Source: Vreelandella rituensis
Lineage (GTDB): Bacteria; Pseudomonadota; Gammaproteobacteria; Pseudomonadales; Halomonadaceae
Length of the DNA: 50,641 nucleotides
Direction of reading: 5' to 3'
Assembly (NCBI RefSeq): GCF_003336665.1
Contig: NZ_QPIJ01000029.1
Location: 1-50,641, forward strand
Shown here piece after piece: positions 36,040-44,652 of the stretch. The notes under the pieces were generated by a model, which saw nothing but the letters and a program-made list of their open reading frames with translations, searched no databases and was not told the origin of the DNA. Each line of letters starts with the position of its first letter. Positions within the stretch are counted from its first letter, which is position 1. Both the position numbers and the translations under genes were made by a program.

Positions 36040-37364
36040 GGGCTTTTTACGGGCTCATTCGGTGGCTGTCAGTAGTATTTCTGATAGGACCCGCCGTTAG
36101 CCTGGCGGTGTTGGCACAACCTTCTTTCGACGATTTTTTCGAGCAACATCCCTCTCCCATGTGGGTAGTCGACCCGCAAACCGGAGAGATCGTCGAGGCG
36201 AATACGGCTGCCAAGGCTTTCTATGGATTTGATCAGTTGGTAGGCATGCAGATTGAACAAATCAACATATTCAGCCTCAGCCAAATTAAACAAGAATTAA
36301 GCGCCGTCTCTCAAGATATTCGTAATCACCTTTTCGTGCGTCATCGGTTGGCAAGTGGCGGGGTCAAGATGATGGGGGTTTATACCCAAGAATACTCGTT
36401 TGATGACAGGCAACTGCTTGTCTCTTCTCTATATGACGCCAGCGATTTTATCGGGCCGGCAAGGCGGCATTATGTTGCCAGTGTGGAGGAACAAGTCGAC
36501 TTGCAAACCGCTGAGATTCAGCAATCGAAAGAGCTGATCCGCTGGTTGGCAATAGGCGCCAGTCTTTTGCAAGGCGCGGCGATCGTCATATTGGTTATCC
36601 TGGTGGTGCGCTTGAAGCGTGCTCAGAAGGAAAGAAAATACCTGGTCGACGAGCTTTCTTTTCGCAATAAAGAGCTTGAGCGGCTTAGTCATGTGATGGC
36701 GCATCACTTTCAAGAGCCTAGCCGACGCCTGGTCAGCTTCGCCCAACGCCTGGAGAAGACAATGTCTCAGGTGGAGGACGCCGATGCCCGCCTGTCTATC
36801 GATTTTATCAACAGCCAGGCGAAGCACTTGAGAAACCTTGTGAGTGATGTACAGCGTTACCTGAGTTTCGATAGTGCTCCTACTGCCTCGGAAAGTCTGG
36901 ATGCGCGCGCTATTCTTGAGGAGGTCTATCAAACCGATCCGGTGTTGAAGCAAGCCAGAGACGAGAGTGCTTTGACGATATCCGGACGTTTGCCCAAAGT
37001 ACAGTTTGATCAACGGCGACTTGCATACCTATTCAAGGTGCTGCTGGAGAACGCTTGGTATTACCGTCGAATTGAAAAGCCCTTACATATAATCGTGTCA
37101 GCGAAACAATCCGAGGATCGGGTGATATTTCGCGTTGCTGATAATGGCCAAGGGATCGCTCCCGAGTATCGTGAACAGGTTTTCGAGATGTTCACGCGGT
37201 TGGTGCCCAGCTCGGCACGCTATCCGGGGACGGGCATGGGGCTTGCGTTGGTAGTGAAAGTTTTGCGAATGGCCAATGGCCATGTCCACATAGAAGAAAG
37301 CGCCGAGGGCGGTGCTTGTTTCGTATTTGATTTACCTAGAGCGAGAAATAGCGATGGACGTTAA
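36036..37364 (+). CDS. Membrane histidine kinase with periplasmic PAS domain and variant H-box
   Basis: A 442-residue protein: TM1 about 8-27, a periplasmic PAS fold (30-135, PSPMWVVDPQTGEIVEAN), a linker helix, TM2 (168-192), then the kinase core. The expected H-box region reads HVMAHHFQEPSRRLVSF with H223 aligned to the phosphoacceptor. The usual Asp/Glu after it is a second His, and the Leu after Pro is Ser. N339 (LLENAWYYR), DNGQGI (369-374) and GTGMGL (398-403) look functional. It is translationally coupled to the preceding kinase (ATGA) and overlaps the receiver gene by 11 bases. Confidence 0.88.
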   Translation: MRAFYGLIRWLSVVFLIGPAVSLAVLAQPSFDDFFEQHPSPMWVVDPQTGEIVEANTAAKAFYGFDQLVGMQIEQINIFSLSQIKQELSAVSQDIRNHLFVRHRLASGGVKMMGVYTQEYSFDDRQLLVSSLYDASDFIGPARRHYVASVEEQVDLQTAEIQQSKELIRWLAIGASLLQGAAIVILVILVVRLKRAQKERKYLVDELSFRNKELERLSHVMAHHFQEPSRRLVSFAQRLEKTMSQVEDADARLSIDFINSQAKHLRNLVSDVQRYLSFDSAPTASESLDARAILEEVYQTDPVLKQARDESALTISGRLPKVQFDQRRLAYLFKVLLENAWYYRRIEKPLHIIVSAKQSEDRVIFRVADNGQGIAPEYREQVFEMFTRLVPSSARYPGTGMGLALVVKVLRMANGHVHIEESAEGGACFVFDLPRARNSDGR

Positions 37365-37791
37365 ACCCTCCTTTACCGTGCTTCTGGTGGAAGATGAACC
37401 GGCTGATATTCACCTCACCCGGATGGCATTCAATGAGAGTCGGTTGCTTGTGGATGTGCATGATGTAGGTGATGGCGTGGAAGCGTTAGCATTTTTGCAA
37501 AATGAAGGGAGTTACCAGAAGGCTCCCAGACCGGATTTGATATTGCTGGATTTGAACATGCCACGCATGGATGGACGAACGTTCCTGAAACATTTCAAGG
37601 CATTGGAAAAATTACGGCAAATCCCCGTCATCGTGCTGACCACCTCGGATGCCGAAAATGATATATATGCTTCATATGACCTTGGCGCTTCGGGATTCAT
37701 TGTAAAGCCGGTCGACATTGTTCAATTCATCAAATCTATTCAGGCGCTTGAAGATTACTGGTTATGTCTGGTGAAGCGTCCCGCTCACTGA
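37354..37791 (+). CDS. Rcp1-like single-domain response regulator (first)
   Basis: A 145-residue stand-alone receiver: acidic residues in LLVEDEPADIHL, phosphoacceptor D66 in LLDLNMPRMDG, T96/T97 and K118 in GFIVKPVD. The longer loop before D66 (LQNEGSYQKAPRPD) and the ending SIQALEDYWL are marks of the cyanobacterial Rcp1 type that pairs with phytochrome-like kinases. I choose ATG 37354 (MDVKPSFTV) because the receiver fold starts there; it overlaps the kinase stop. It has no output domain, so it acts as a phosphate shuttle or by protein contact. Confidence 0.9.
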   Translation: MDVKPSFTVLLVEDEPADIHLTRMAFNESRLLVDVHDVGDGVEALAFLQNEGSYQKAPRPDLILLDLNMPRMDGRTFLKHFKALEKLRQIPVIVLTTSDAENDIYASYDLGASGFIVKPVDIVQFIKSIQALEDYWLCLVKRPAH

Positions 37792-37820
37792 CGCGAGTAT
37801 CAGTGAGCGGGACGCTTATT
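37774..37820 (+). terminator. 18-bp perfect hairpin at end of first receiver gene
   Basis: Bases 37774-37791 pair with 37800-37817 around an 8-base loop. The stem includes the receiver's stop codon and is followed only by TATTACAC. It is a very stable 3' end, either a terminator with a poor T-tract or an mRNA-protecting hairpin. Confidence 0.6.
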
Positions 37821-37906
37821 ACACAAGTGAAGCTACGTCATGCCTTTGCATGCTATGGAAAAGCAAGCTATCCCAGCAAAATTCGCGCTAGCCTGAGGTT
37901 ATTTGC

Positions 37907-38365
37907 ATGAAAAGAGCCCCATTGAGCATTCTGTTGCTGGAAGATGATCCTGCAGATGAATATTTGGTCAGAATGGCGATGAAACAAGCCTCCCCCGATA
38001 CTCGGATTTCAACCGCAGTAGACGGTCGAGAAGGTTTGGCATTGCTTCGTCGTGAAGATGGATTCGATAAGGTCTTCGATATGCTGTCAGGACCTGACTT
38101 GATCCTGCTGGATATCAATATGCCGGGCATGGATGGCCATACGTTTCTAGCCGAGTTGAAACAGGATCCATTGCTCTGTGCGCTGCCTGTGGTGATACTG
38201 ACGACATCCTCAGACCAGCGTGACATCAGTCAAGCCTACGTTAGCGGGGCTGCTGGCTATATTGTCAAGCCGTTGAGTATTGAAGCATTGATCGAGGCAT
38301 TGCGTTGCCTGTGTGACTACTGGGGAAGTGTCACCGAATTACCGAAAAAAATGACGTCGGAATAA
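37907..38365 (+). CDS. Rcp1-like single-domain response regulator (second)
   Basis: A 152-residue stand-alone receiver with acidic residues in LLLEDDPADEYL, D69 in LLDINMPGMDG, T100 and K121 in GYIVKPLS. It ends ALRCLCDYWG, the same DYW signature as the first receiver, so the two are paralogues. It is separated from the first by 115 bp with a strong hairpin, and precedes the binding-protein gene by 92 bp. It may be the partner of the downstream HAMP kinase. Confidence 0.9.
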   Translation: MKRAPLSILLLEDDPADEYLVRMAMKQASPDTRISTAVDGREGLALLRREDGFDKVFDMLSGPDLILLDINMPGMDGHTFLAELKQDPLLCALPVVILTTSSDQRDISQAYVSGAAGYIVKPLSIEALIEALRCLCDYWGSVTELPKKMTSE

Positions 38366-38374
38366 ACCCTGTTG

Positions 38375-38402
38375 TTGACTCCTTTTTGTATCACCCTGAT
38401 AT
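38375..38402 (+). promoter_or_regulatory. Possible sigma-70 promoter before the binding-protein gene
   Basis: TTGACT (38375-38380) and TGATAT (38397-38402) stand 16 bases apart, about 55 bp before the ATG at 38458. The -10 match is partial. Confidence 0.3.
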
Positions 38403-38457
38403 CTTGAGAGGTTTTCTTGACCGAACAATCAGGTATGACTGCTAACGGAAAAGCAGC

Positions 38458-39384
38458 ATGAAGAAGATAAACAAAGTGTTGCTTGCGTTAGTGTTGAGTA
38501 CTGCTGCCATGGCGATTTCTGCCTCGGAAAAAGCCGCTACTTTTGTGGTCGCCTTTGCTCAGGATGACCTCTCCAACGACTGGCGTTTGGCGCAGGTGAA
38601 AGATGCCCAAGGTGTTTTCGAGGCCTACCCGGATGTTGAATTTGTATACACCGACGGCCAGGGCCAGACAGCGCTTCAGGTGGCGCATATACACCAGTTG
38701 ATCGAGCAGAAGATAGATGCCCTGATTACTAGTCCGCGCGAAATTCTGGGGGCAAGCCAAGTGATTCGTGAGGCTTATGAACGTGGCATTCCAGTGATAT
38801 TGCTAGATCGCCATGTGGATCACGCCGCCTACAGCACATTTTTACACAACGATAATTACAACATTGGCTTGAGAGCAGCGCAATTTCTTGATTCGGCGCT
38901 AGAAGGTAAAGGACGAATCCTGATGTTGGAGGGGTTGCCGGGCGCTACACCTACGATATTGCGTAGGGAAGGCTTCATTAACTTTATGGAGCAACGTCCG
39001 GGTATCGAGCTTGTCGCACGTACCGGTAATTACCTGCGCCGGGACGCTATCCTCATACTGGAAGAGTTTCTTAGTCAAGGTAATCATTTCGACGCCATTT
39101 ATTCGCATAGCGATAGTATGCTCGAGGGCGCCAGGATGGTGATGAAGCGCTACGATATAAATCCCGGTGACATTCCGACTGTAGGCATAGATTACATTCA
39201 AGGAGCCCAGGATGCCTTGCTTGCCGGTCAGCAGAGTGCCAGTTTCACTTACCCGACATTAGGGGAAGAAGGGGCTGAGGCCGCACTGACGCTACTTGCC
39301 GGGGAAATTTTCCCCAAGACCATCATGAACGAGTCGATCATGGTGACGGTAGAAAATGCCACTGAAATTGTGCCTATTTTTTAA
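38458..39384 (+). CDS. Orphan RbsB/LuxP-type periplasmic binding protein
   Basis: A 308-residue type-1 periplasmic binding protein with a signal peptide (cleavage near ISA-SE, about residue 22). The first mature strand, TFVVAFAQDDLSNDWRLAQ, matches the ribose/galactose-binding class. Hinge and ligand regions include ALITSPRE, IPVILLDRHVD, DAIYSHSDSM and PTVGIDYIQGAQ. No permease or ATPase gene is nearby. A membrane histidine kinase with a large periplasmic domain follows 44 bp later, so a role as ligand-loaded co-sensor (as LuxP to LuxQ) is the better guess. The ligand is unknown. Confidence 0.88.
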   Translation: MKKINKVLLALVLSTAAMAISASEKAATFVVAFAQDDLSNDWRLAQVKDAQGVFEAYPDVEFVYTDGQGQTALQVAHIHQLIEQKIDALITSPREILGASQVIREAYERGIPVILLDRHVDHAAYSTFLHNDNYNIGLRAAQFLDSALEGKGRILMLEGLPGATPTILRREGFINFMEQRPGIELVARTGNYLRRDAILILEEFLSQGNHFDAIYSHSDSMLEGARMVMKRYDINPGDIPTVGIDYIQGAQDALLAGQQSASFTYPTLGEEGAEAALTLLAGEIFPKTIMNESIMVTVENATEIVPIF

Positions 39385-39428
39385 CATAATCTCATGGTAA
39401 GGACTCTCTTCTAAATGGCTGTTATCTG

Positions 39429-41336
39429 ATGCCTATGTTAACGCTGAAACACCGACTTTTACTGCTGATCTTCAGCGTTACGCTGGGCGTTCTGCTATTG
39501 GCGGGTTTTATGAGCAATCTGAGCTTATTGAATTATCATAGGTACAAAGCCCAGCAGATGATTGAAAACAGCTTCGAAATAGTCGCTTTGGATTATATTC
39601 GGCTAAGAGAGGAGTTGCAGCATGAGGCGAGATTGTTAGATGACGATATCAATCTCGAAGCTTCATTGAATTTGATAAATATCTATGAGGATCGCAATAA
39701 TTACAAGAGCATTCTTTTTGATGAAGAAAAGCTCAGTATCGGTGCGCGCTTGCTAACCGCCGTGCAAACCGGGCGTAGTGACCAGGCATATCTTTTCGAT
39801 CAGGGAAGCCGGCTCGTAGCGGCTGCCAGCCTTTGGGAAAAAAGCTGGGACCGTCTGTATCAGAGCTACCAGCAAGGCCAGGCAGAAATAAAGTCCACTG
39901 CTACACAGCCTTTTTCACAAGAGAAATCACAAGAATTTCAAGCCTCGCTTTACCTATTGGAAGAACGTTTGGAAGTGCTTCGTTCAAGCCTTTCCAATGG
40001 ACTGTATCTGATTGATGAGAGTTTGCAGTTGCTTTATCGGCACTCGCTGAATTTTGAAAAAGAAACGCCAGATGGTCATTTGATCATGTTGCGCCACTTG
40101 GATGAAACGGTGTTTTCCAATTTGATTACGGCTCCTTTGAAATATCAGCTGCGAACCGAGGGTCAAACTGTGATAAGCACTATGAACCGGGATCTTGAGT
40201 TGGAACGTCAATTATCCCTTCTACAAAAGGAAGGGCAGGGTAGCACCGCTATTTATCGGACCGAGCAAGGGTTTTACGGAATGCGAGAGTTGTTCAACGA
40301 TACTCTCGAGCCTGTGACGCTAGTGCTGAAATACCCCAATGATCTCTACCTGGAGTCACGCAATAAAACACTGAAGGCTCTCATGTTGGCGATGCTGGCT
40401 TCAGCAATTCTCGCATTGCCGTTAGCATTATGGTTTCTTGTCCGCCAGGTAACGCAGCCGATCCAAGGCTTGGTACAGGGGGTCAAGGAATTACGTGAAG
40501 GGAAGTATCAGGTCGCCATGAATGAGAGCTCGCGGGATGAACTTGGCGTACTTGCTCAAGAGTTCAATTCCATGGCGGCGGAAATACGTAATCGTGAGCA
40601 GCGTCTTGAACGTGCCAATCGTGATTTGGCGCGATTGAGTGAGGCGATGGCGCACCATTTTCAGGAGCCCTCGCGTCGCTTGGTGGCCTATGCCTCTTAT
40701 CTGGAAAATGCCTTCGAGACCGGTTCACAATCTGATATGTCCACTGCAGTGGGCTTCATTGGCCAACAAGCACGTCACTTGCATTTACTGGTCAATAAAG
40801 TGCAGCAATACCTGGCATTTCAGCGAGAGTCGCCTGCTCTACAGCCAGTCGCGCTGAACATGGCACTCGAAACAGCGCTTCAACACTCTCTGCTTAACGC
40901 CACCGAAGTCGATGTTGAAATTGCCCCAGCATTGCCTGCCGTCGAGGCTGATCCCGAGTACCTTCACGAGGCACTGGTAGCCGTGATGAATAATGCCTAT
41001 ACCTATCGCGTTGAGCAGCGCCCGCTCATGATTCGCATAACCGCACTGCGCCATGCAGACAAGGTTACGCTGCGTGTCTGTGACAATGGCATGGGCATTT
41101 CTCTTGCCGATAGAGAGGCTGTGTTCGAGCTGTTTACACGCTTAACGCCAGCGGTGAATGCTGAAGCAGGAACCGGCATGGGGCTGGCCAATGTACGCCA
41201 GTCCTTCTATCAAATGCAGGGAGAAGTACACGTCGAAGAGGGTATCGAGGGTGGGGTCTGTATTGCGATGAGTTTGAAGGCCGCCTCGGACTTTCAAGAT
41301 GCGAACGCTCAAGGTGCCAACGCCGCCGTCCAATAG
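39429..41336 (+). CDS. HAMP histidine kinase with long periplasmic sensor and variant H-box
   Basis: A 635-residue inner-membrane kinase: TM1 about 9-30, a periplasmic helical sensor of some 280 residues, TM2 about 314-338, HAMP (339-392), then the kinase core. H409 lies in EAMAHHFQEPSRRLVAY, the same variant box as the kinase at 36036-37364. The N-box is VMNNAYTYR (N521/N522), G1 is DNGMGI (552-557) and G2 is GTGMGL (581-586). It probably reads the state of the binding protein encoded just upstream and passes phosphate to one of the stand-alone receivers. A stable hairpin overlaps its stop. Confidence 0.9.
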   Translation: MPMLTLKHRLLLLIFSVTLGVLLLAGFMSNLSLLNYHRYKAQQMIENSFEIVALDYIRLREELQHEARLLDDDINLEASLNLINIYEDRNNYKSILFDEEKLSIGARLLTAVQTGRSDQAYLFDQGSRLVAAASLWEKSWDRLYQSYQQGQAEIKSTATQPFSQEKSQEFQASLYLLEERLEVLRSSLSNGLYLIDESLQLLYRHSLNFEKETPDGHLIMLRHLDETVFSNLITAPLKYQLRTEGQTVISTMNRDLELERQLSLLQKEGQGSTAIYRTEQGFYGMRELFNDTLEPVTLVLKYPNDLYLESRNKTLKALMLAMLASAILALPLALWFLVRQVTQPIQGLVQGVKELREGKYQVAMNESSRDELGVLAQEFNSMAAEIRNREQRLERANRDLARLSEAMAHHFQEPSRRLVAYASYLENAFETGSQSDMSTAVGFIGQQARHLHLLVNKVQQYLAFQRESPALQPVALNMALETALQHSLLNATEVDVEIAPALPAVEADPEYLHEALVAVMNNAYTYRVEQRPLMIRITALRHADKVTLRVCDNGMGISLADREAVFELFTRLTPAVNAEAGTGMGLANVRQSFYQMQGEVHVEEGIEGGVCIAMSLKAASDFQDANAQGANAAVQ

Positions 41337-41352
41337 AAGACGGCGGCGTTGG
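41317..41352. other. 14-bp hairpin at end of the sensory island
   Basis: CCAACGCCGCCGTC (41317-41330) pairs with GACGGCGGCGTTGG (41339-41352), loop CAATAGAA, around the kinase stop codon. No T-tract follows on either strand. It lies between convergent genes and may block read-through or protect mRNA 3' ends. Confidence 0.6.
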
Positions 41353-41369
41353 TATGCTGGAACAATATG

Positions 41370-43397
41370 TTATTTGACCGGGGCTTGAGTGGCTTGAAGG
41401 TCCGTGGGCGGTATGCGTGACGCTCCCCAGCTACGGAACAAGTAACCTTTTACGCTTTCCAGTTCGGTATCCGGCACTTTGCTGAGGTCGCCTCGCTCTA
41501 GAGGGTCGTAATGGAAAATGTACAAACGCGAGGCAAACTGCTCGATAGGCAATGATGCCTCACCGAAGCGCTCGCCGCTGCCAGCGGTGCTCACCTTGAC
41601 CTCATCCCCCCAATCCTGGCCACTATCATTGTTGGGGTTGTAGAAATACACCCGCATCACATCGCGCGGATCAAGGGTGATACGCAAGATGGTGATGGCG
41701 TGCCAACCAATGAAGCGGGCGGCGCTATCGGTAAACGCAATACCGGCGGGCTGGGGATGAATCAGAGGCTGATTGCCATTGTAGTAGGGGTGGTAGCTGG
41801 CATAGAAATGTCGCAGGAAGTCATCCACCTCGAAGAGGTTTCCAGTGGCGACATCAACGTTGATGCGAAAGCCGCGGCCCGACCACCAGCCGTGGAATTC
41901 CGGGTTGACCCAGCGGTGCGGGTCACCTTCACGTCCCACGCAACGTCTACCCATTTCGGCATAAATCCGATCCAGGTGCGGCACCACCAACAGCGACACT
42001 GGATCAAGGTCCATGGGCAGTTCGGTGGCCACCCCGGAAAGGCTGGCCATGGATGAAATCGGCTGTCCTTCGAAGTGCATGATGATCTCGTCATCACGTG
42101 CGGCCCAGGCCACCATTTGCAACAGGTAATCCGGGTCGTTGTAGGCCCACATGGAGAGCGCGCGTGCCGATTGACAGGTAGGGTTGTTGCCTTGTCCGAC
42201 TCCCAGCGGCATGCCTAGCATGCAAACCACGCCTTCCAGCAGGCGTGCCCGTGGTGAAGCGGTGTCGCCGTAAGTCAGGGTCAAGCGGGCCTCGGACCAT
42301 TCGGAAAGTACCAGCCCGAGCTGGCGCCACATGGCGGGGGCAACCGGCGGCTGATAGAGAATGCCGCGTTCCAGCATCAAGGAAAGCCCATACAGTGCCT
42401 GGGACGTGGCCGGATAGACACCGCCCCGAATCAGGGCATGGACCAACTCCCGATAGCACATCAGGCAATCGCGCCCGGTCGAGGAGAGCCCTAGCGTTTC
42501 GGCCACCAGGTTGTCATTTTCTTCGAGCAAATGGCGCAACAGTACCGGATGGTAGGGCGAGACAAGGCCAGTATCGTGCATGGCGCGAGCAAAGCCGGTA
42601 GCCTCGGCCTGGAGTGAGGCTTGATCCATGTGGTCCAGACGTTCGCGATACACATCGAGACCGGGGTCTTCACGGCATGCCTGGGTCGGCCCGAACAGCG
42701 AACTAACCAGACGGTCGGCTCCCTGGCCACTACTGCCCAGGTCAATTTCCGGGTTAGCTTGGCACAGGGCTATCTGCATGATCATTTGCTTGATCGAATC
42801 GACCTGGATCGGACGTTGTTTGAGAATCCGCCAGATTTCCTCGATCAGTTGATCGATGACGTGCTCGTAACCGATTCGCTCGGCGAGGTGCTGAAACAGA
42901 TGGCGTGGAATCATCGCCAGGCGACCCTGGGTTTCACGCTCGGCTTCGCTGGGAGTGCTGAACAGCAACCAGAGGTTGATCGCCATTGTCTGGGTCAGGT
43001 AGTGGTGGGCATGCTCGGCGGAAATTTGGTCATGAATGTATTCCCCCTTGGAAACTGCTAGCAGGCGCAGTTCGCTCAGGGACTCGATGACCACCACATT
43101 GGGGTCGGCGCTTTTCAATGCATGAGGGGTGAGGCTGGGCACCAGATACTGGGGCGTTTCCCAGTCGGAACCAGCGAACACGCCGGCTGCCTCCAGTGCC
43201 TGGGCGCGTTGCTCGATAGCGGCCGCTCCGCCCTCCTGAAGCAGTACACGGCGAGCGGTATCCAGCACTCGAGGCAGTTTTCCGGGCTTGGAAAAGGCTG
43301 GCGCCTGCAAAAGCAGGCGCACGGCGTCATCAAGCTTGGCTAACAGGCCGGTCAGTTTCTCATTGCTTGGTGGCGATATACTATTATCAGTAGTCAC
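41370..43397 (-). CDS. Uncharacterised 675-residue protein with papain-like Q/C/H/N pattern
   Basis: I do not recognise the family. There is no signal peptide or membrane segment. Residues 1-400 are largely helical. Q402 and C408 lie in LGVGQGNNPTCQSARALSMW, the same six-residue Gln-to-Cys spacing as papain, at the start of a helix. Later comes H566 in GWHAITILRI, then N587-P588 in VYFYNPNND, the order and context (His on a strand, then Asn-Pro) seen in papain-fold peptidases and transglutaminases. Two other cysteines (C311, C314) form CLMC. The start is GTG behind AAGGAG. It follows the ATP-grasp gene by 31 bp, so a joint peptide- or amide-bond chemistry is inferred, not shown. Confidence 0.75.
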   Translation of the reverse strand: MTTDNSISPPSNEKLTGLLAKLDDAVRLLLQAPAFSKPGKLPRVLDTARRVLLQEGGAAAIEQRAQALEAAGVFAGSDWETPQYLVPSLTPHALKSADPNVVVIESLSELRLLAVSKGEYIHDQISAEHAHHYLTQTMAINLWLLFSTPSEAERETQGRLAMIPRHLFQHLAERIGYEHVIDQLIEEIWRILKQRPIQVDSIKQMIMQIALCQANPEIDLGSSGQGADRLVSSLFGPTQACREDPGLDVYRERLDHMDQASLQAEATGFARAMHDTGLVSPYHPVLLRHLLEENDNLVAETLGLSSTGRDCLMCYRELVHALIRGGVYPATSQALYGLSLMLERGILYQPPVAPAMWRQLGLVLSEWSEARLTLTYGDTASPRARLLEGVVCMLGMPLGVGQGNNPTCQSARALSMWAYNDPDYLLQMVAWAARDDEIIMHFEGQPISSMASLSGVATELPMDLDPVSLLVVPHLDRIYAEMGRRCVGREGDPHRWVNPEFHGWWSGRGFRINVDVATGNLFEVDDFLRHFYASYHPYYNGNQPLIHPQPAGIAFTDSAARFIGWHAITILRITLDPRDVMRVYFYNPNNDSGQDWGDEVKVSTAGSGERFGEASLPIEQFASRLYIFHYDPLERGDLSKVPDTELESVKGYLFRSWGASRIPPTDLQATQAPVK

Positions 43398-43428
43398 AAA
43401 GACTCCTTATCCCGGCGATTGCTTGGGA

Positions 43429-44652
43429 TTATACATAGAAGTCGAGCTCTTCCTGATGTTTCAGTAAGTCGCGCAGGGTGTGCGCATCGTCGCCCTTGAA
43501 GTAAATAAGCCCCCAGTGAGTCCCGAAAGCGGTGCGCTTGGTCACGGTTTCTTCCATGGGTGCGGTCAGTTCATGCGACTCGAAGTAAGGGTGATCTTCG
43601 GTTTCCTCGGGAATTTCCAGACGGCTTACCACGCGGCGACGGGGGTATACACCGAAGCAACCGGCGAACCCATCGGCATCCACGACTTCCTTGGGGAAAA
43701 AGGCGGCGACTTCTTCCGAGGTGCTCTTGGGGTCGAATACCAGCATGGTGGCCTGGTAGGCATTGAAGCCGTAGACTTTTTCCAGTAGCTCGAACACCTT
43801 GAAGCCGGGCGGACGATAGGCCACCTCCCCGAAGTACATCTCACCATCGCTAGTGACAAAGTACTCGGGATGGATCAGGCCGAACTCGATGTCGAATGCC
43901 TTGATCAGCTTCTCGATCTGCTGGGTGATTTGTTCGCGGTATTTTTCCAGCTCCGGCGAGGCGGGAACGAACACCGAATACCCCAGGGTCACGTATTCGG
44001 AAATGTTCAGAAAGACGATCTTGCCCTTGTGGATCCAGGCTTCCACGGCGAATTCCCAACCATCCAGGTGCGATTCCATCAATACCGGGAATTCCTCGTC
44101 GGGAATGGTATCGACTTCATCCGGGGTGCGGATGACGCGGTGACCAAGACAACCGGCCTTGTCAAACGCTTTAAGGTGAATCGGGTCGTTGGGATCGCCA
44201 TCAAGCTTGAGCAGCGTCTGGTTGACGCGCTTGAGGAAACGCACCACATCTTCCTTGTCGTGGGCTTCTTCGAAAATGCCCACACGGATACCGCCCAGCT
44301 GCGCCCGACGTTTCATCAAGGCTTTGTCGCGCAACAGCAGCGACTGGCCGTAGATGCGGGGGTTATCCAGCAGCACGGAGTTGATCGCACCGGCCCATTC
44401 CACGGTTTCTTCATACAGCGGAATGGCCACGTCGACGCCTTTTTCCTTTAGCGTTTCGGCGATTTCGATCGAGCGGTCGTTCAAGCGCTCGAAGTTCCAG
44501 GGCACGTAGGGGATATCATGTTTCTGGCAATAGTCTTCCGCCCAATCGGGCGCCACCACAATGTAACGCCGGTCAAAATTTTCGGCCGCTTCGATGGCGT
44601 TCAGGCTCCAGCCCAGCAGGGCGATATAGCCCTTGTTCGGATCCTTTTGCAT
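43429..44652 (-). CDS. ATP-grasp carboxylate-amine/thiol ligase family protein
   Basis: A 407-residue cytosolic protein. An N-terminal Rossmann-like pre-ATP-grasp domain (GYIALLGWSLNAIEAAENF) is followed by an ATP-grasp fold. It has FPVLMESHLDGWEFAVEAWI, GLIHPEYFVTSDGEMYFGE and the metal/phosphate site GEVAYRPPGF. Such enzymes activate a carboxylate as acyl phosphate and join it to an amine or thiol; the substrate cannot be inferred. ATG 44652 is chosen because GGAG lies 8 bases upstream; an in-frame ATG at 44706 would add 18 residues. It is the first gene of an operon with the papain-like candidate and is divergent from the DUF1820 gene across 200 bp or more. Confidence 0.85.
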   Translation of the reverse strand: MQKDPNKGYIALLGWSLNAIEAAENFDRRYIVVAPDWAEDYCQKHDIPYVPWNFERLNDRSIEIAETLKEKGVDVAIPLYEETVEWAGAINSVLLDNPRIYGQSLLLRDKALMKRRAQLGGIRVGIFEEAHDKEDVVRFLKRVNQTLLKLDGDPNDPIHLKAFDKAGCLGHRVIRTPDEVDTIPDEEFPVLMESHLDGWEFAVEAWIHKGKIVFLNISEYVTLGYSVFVPASPELEKYREQITQQIEKLIKAFDIEFGLIHPEYFVTSDGEMYFGEVAYRPPGFKVFELLEKVYGFNAYQATMLVFDPKSTSEEVAAFFPKEVVDADGFAGCFGVYPRRRVVSRLEIPEETEDHPYFESHELTAPMEETVTKRTAFGTHWGLIYFKGDDAHTLRDLLKHQEELDFYV

